Origin: Balneolaceae bacterium
Lineage (GTDB): Bacteria; Bacteroidota; Rhodothermia; Balneolales; Balneolaceae
Assembly: GCA_020832285.1 (NCBI GenBank)
Contig: JAFIFB010000120.1
Coordinates: 124,001 to 188,000, forward strand
Direction of reading: 5' to 3'
DNA length: 64,000 nucleotides
This document shows, piece by piece, positions 63,166-64,000 of the stretch; position 1 is the first letter of the stretch, and each line of letters starts with the position of its first letter. Both the position numbers and the translations under genes were made by a program. Under the pieces are notes generated by a model. That model saw nothing but the letters and a program-made list of their open reading frames with translations, made no database searches and was not told where the DNA came from.

Positions 63166-64000
63166 CTAACCAGAATTTCTCAAAACATCTTCCACCGCTT
63201 TTTTTGATCGAACTGTAGAAACCACAGCACCCAGTTTCATTAAAAAATGATATAGTCCCAGATGGACCCTGGTCGTATAAATGAAGTGCTTGTTTCCTCT
63301 GGGTTCATTGGTTAAAGGTGCATTTTTTGTATAGCCGCGGATCAGTTTTTTGTACTCTTCATCCCCGAAATCAAACCGGTCTTCCACATAGGGCATGGCA
63401 AATGTGAAGCCGTAATTCTTACAGAATTCATACATCCTGCTTTCCTTACTGTCGGTTTCGGGATCATCTTTTAAGACATCCAGCCGGTAATAGAGTTCTT
63501 TGATAGCATCTTCATCCCGCTGAAGATGGGTGGGCAGCAGCTGCAGGTAGTCGATAAAAAAATCATCGGGAAAAGTTTTAACACATCCGAAATCTATCAC
63601 ACCGAGCTTGCCATCTGGAGTAAACAGAAAGTTTCCGGGGTGGGTGTCGGCATGAATTTCCTCCCGCTCGCGAACCTGGTCGTGAAAAAAATCCCAAAGC
63701 AGCTGACCGAAATGGTTAATCTGTTTTTGAGATGGAGATGAATCCAAAAACTCATACAGGTGTACACCCTCAATAAAAGTCATTGTAAGCACTCGCTCAG
63801 TGGATAATTCCGGCAGCCACCTCGGTGTGATCACACTATCAGAGTGAAAACGTGTATGAAAACGTTCGATGGACCGGCCTTCAGTAAGATAATTGGTCTC
63901 TTCCAGAAGTGTGGATTTAACCTCTTCCATATACTCATCCATTTGCACTGAATCGGAAACAATCTGCCTGAAGAGTGTCCTTGCAAGGGCGAGGTCTGAT
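63166..64000 (-). CDS. ABC1/AarF/UbiB-family atypical kinase, N-terminal part beyond window
   Basis: The frame stays open leftward from the right edge of the window (SDLALARTLFRQIVSDSVQM before the first internal Met), so only the C-terminal 278 codons are visible. The kinase-like core has EVKSTLLEETNYLTEGRSIE, the catalytic HADTHPGNFLF and metal-binding GVIDFGCVK. Members of this family (UbiB, ADCK3/COQ8) support quinone synthesis or lipid handling through ATPase activity rather than protein phosphorylation. The alanine-rich loop and KxGQ motif that define the family lie outside the window. The C-terminal 100 residues are helical. Confidence 0.9.
   Translation of the reverse strand, partial: SDLALARTLFRQIVSDSVQMDEYMEEVKSTLLEETNYLTEGRSIERFHTRFHSDSVITPRWLPELSTERVLTMTFIEGVHLYEFLDSSPSQKQINHFGQLLWDFFHDQVREREEIHADTHPGNFLFTPDGKLGVIDFGCVKTFPDDFFIDYLQLLPTHLQRDEDAIKELYYRLDVLKDDPETDSKESRMYEFCKNYGFTFAMPYVEDRFDFGDEEYKKLIRGYTKNAPLTNEPRGNKHFIYTTRVHLGLYHFLMKLGAVVSTVRSKKAVEDVLRNSG

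Noticed and set aside
1-64000. tRNA, rRNA or riboswitch genes
   Set aside because: I looked for cloverleaf-type and conserved leader sequences and recognised none; a covariance-model scan would be needed to be sure.

Overview
The window looks like chromosome from a Gram-negative, outer-membrane bacterium of the Bacteroidota/Balneolota type. The main evidence is three SusC/SusD-type outer-membrane uptake loci, lipoprotein signal peptides with the cysteine lipobox, a DUF5916 outer-membrane protein, a TonB-dependent receptor with a carboxypeptidase-regulatory plug extension, and Tat-exported sugar enzymes. A member of the Balneolaceae is my best guess from overall protein flavour; no rRNA or tRNA gene is present to test this.

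Layout. 0-4 kb: the end of a DUF4168 protein gene, then a leftward operon of a DASS/SLC13 anion symporter, a receiver-domain protein and a cyclic-nucleotide-domain histidine kinase. 4.2-4.8 kb: a Phd/ParE-type toxin-antitoxin pair with a perfect palindromic operator. 5.4-8.9 kb: a Tat-exported TIM-barrel sugar isomerase-like protein, a MITE-like element, a rhodanese preceded by a heptanucleotide repeat, and recN. 9.3-12.1 kb: pyrR-pyrB and a divergent CynX/NimT-like MFS permease. 12.3-23 kb: uvrA, an outer-membrane protein, an ABC exporter, a GalU-like uridylyltransferase overlapping a glucuronokinase-like GHMP kinase, and a DUF885 lipoprotein. 23-23.6 kb: a tandem array of about 130-bp hairpin-bearing units between convergent genes, followed by an M48 protease/LemA pair and a Tat-exported Gfo/Idh/MocA oxidoreductase.

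27.9-37.3 kb is the accessory region. A GxxExxY (PD-(D/E)XK-like) gene sits between palindromic repeats. Next come a type IIG restriction-methylation enzyme with an AT-rich, apparently exchanged recognition region, a PHP-phosphoesterase/SMC-like ATPase fusion (TrlF-like), and an overlapping AlbA/Schlafen-GHKL protein. After these lie decayed remnants of a PIN-domain gene, its probable partner and another gene, and then a second cluster of the same palindromic repeats. Near-identical repeat copies in direct orientation bracket the whole 9.3-kb block. The PHP-ATPase plus Schlafen-like pair is the best candidate here for an incompletely described defence module.

37.3-64 kb is again core-like nutrient-acquisition sequence: a DUF5916 protein, a second copy of the MITE-like element, a GluR0-type ligand-gated channel with a potassium selectivity filter coupled to an ATP-grasp protein, a TonB-dependent receptor, a sodium:solute symporter, three successive SusCD loci (the second with an extra lipoprotein) each closed by a clear terminator-like hairpin, and the start-proximal-truncated part of an ABC1/UbiB-family kinase gene that runs off the right edge.
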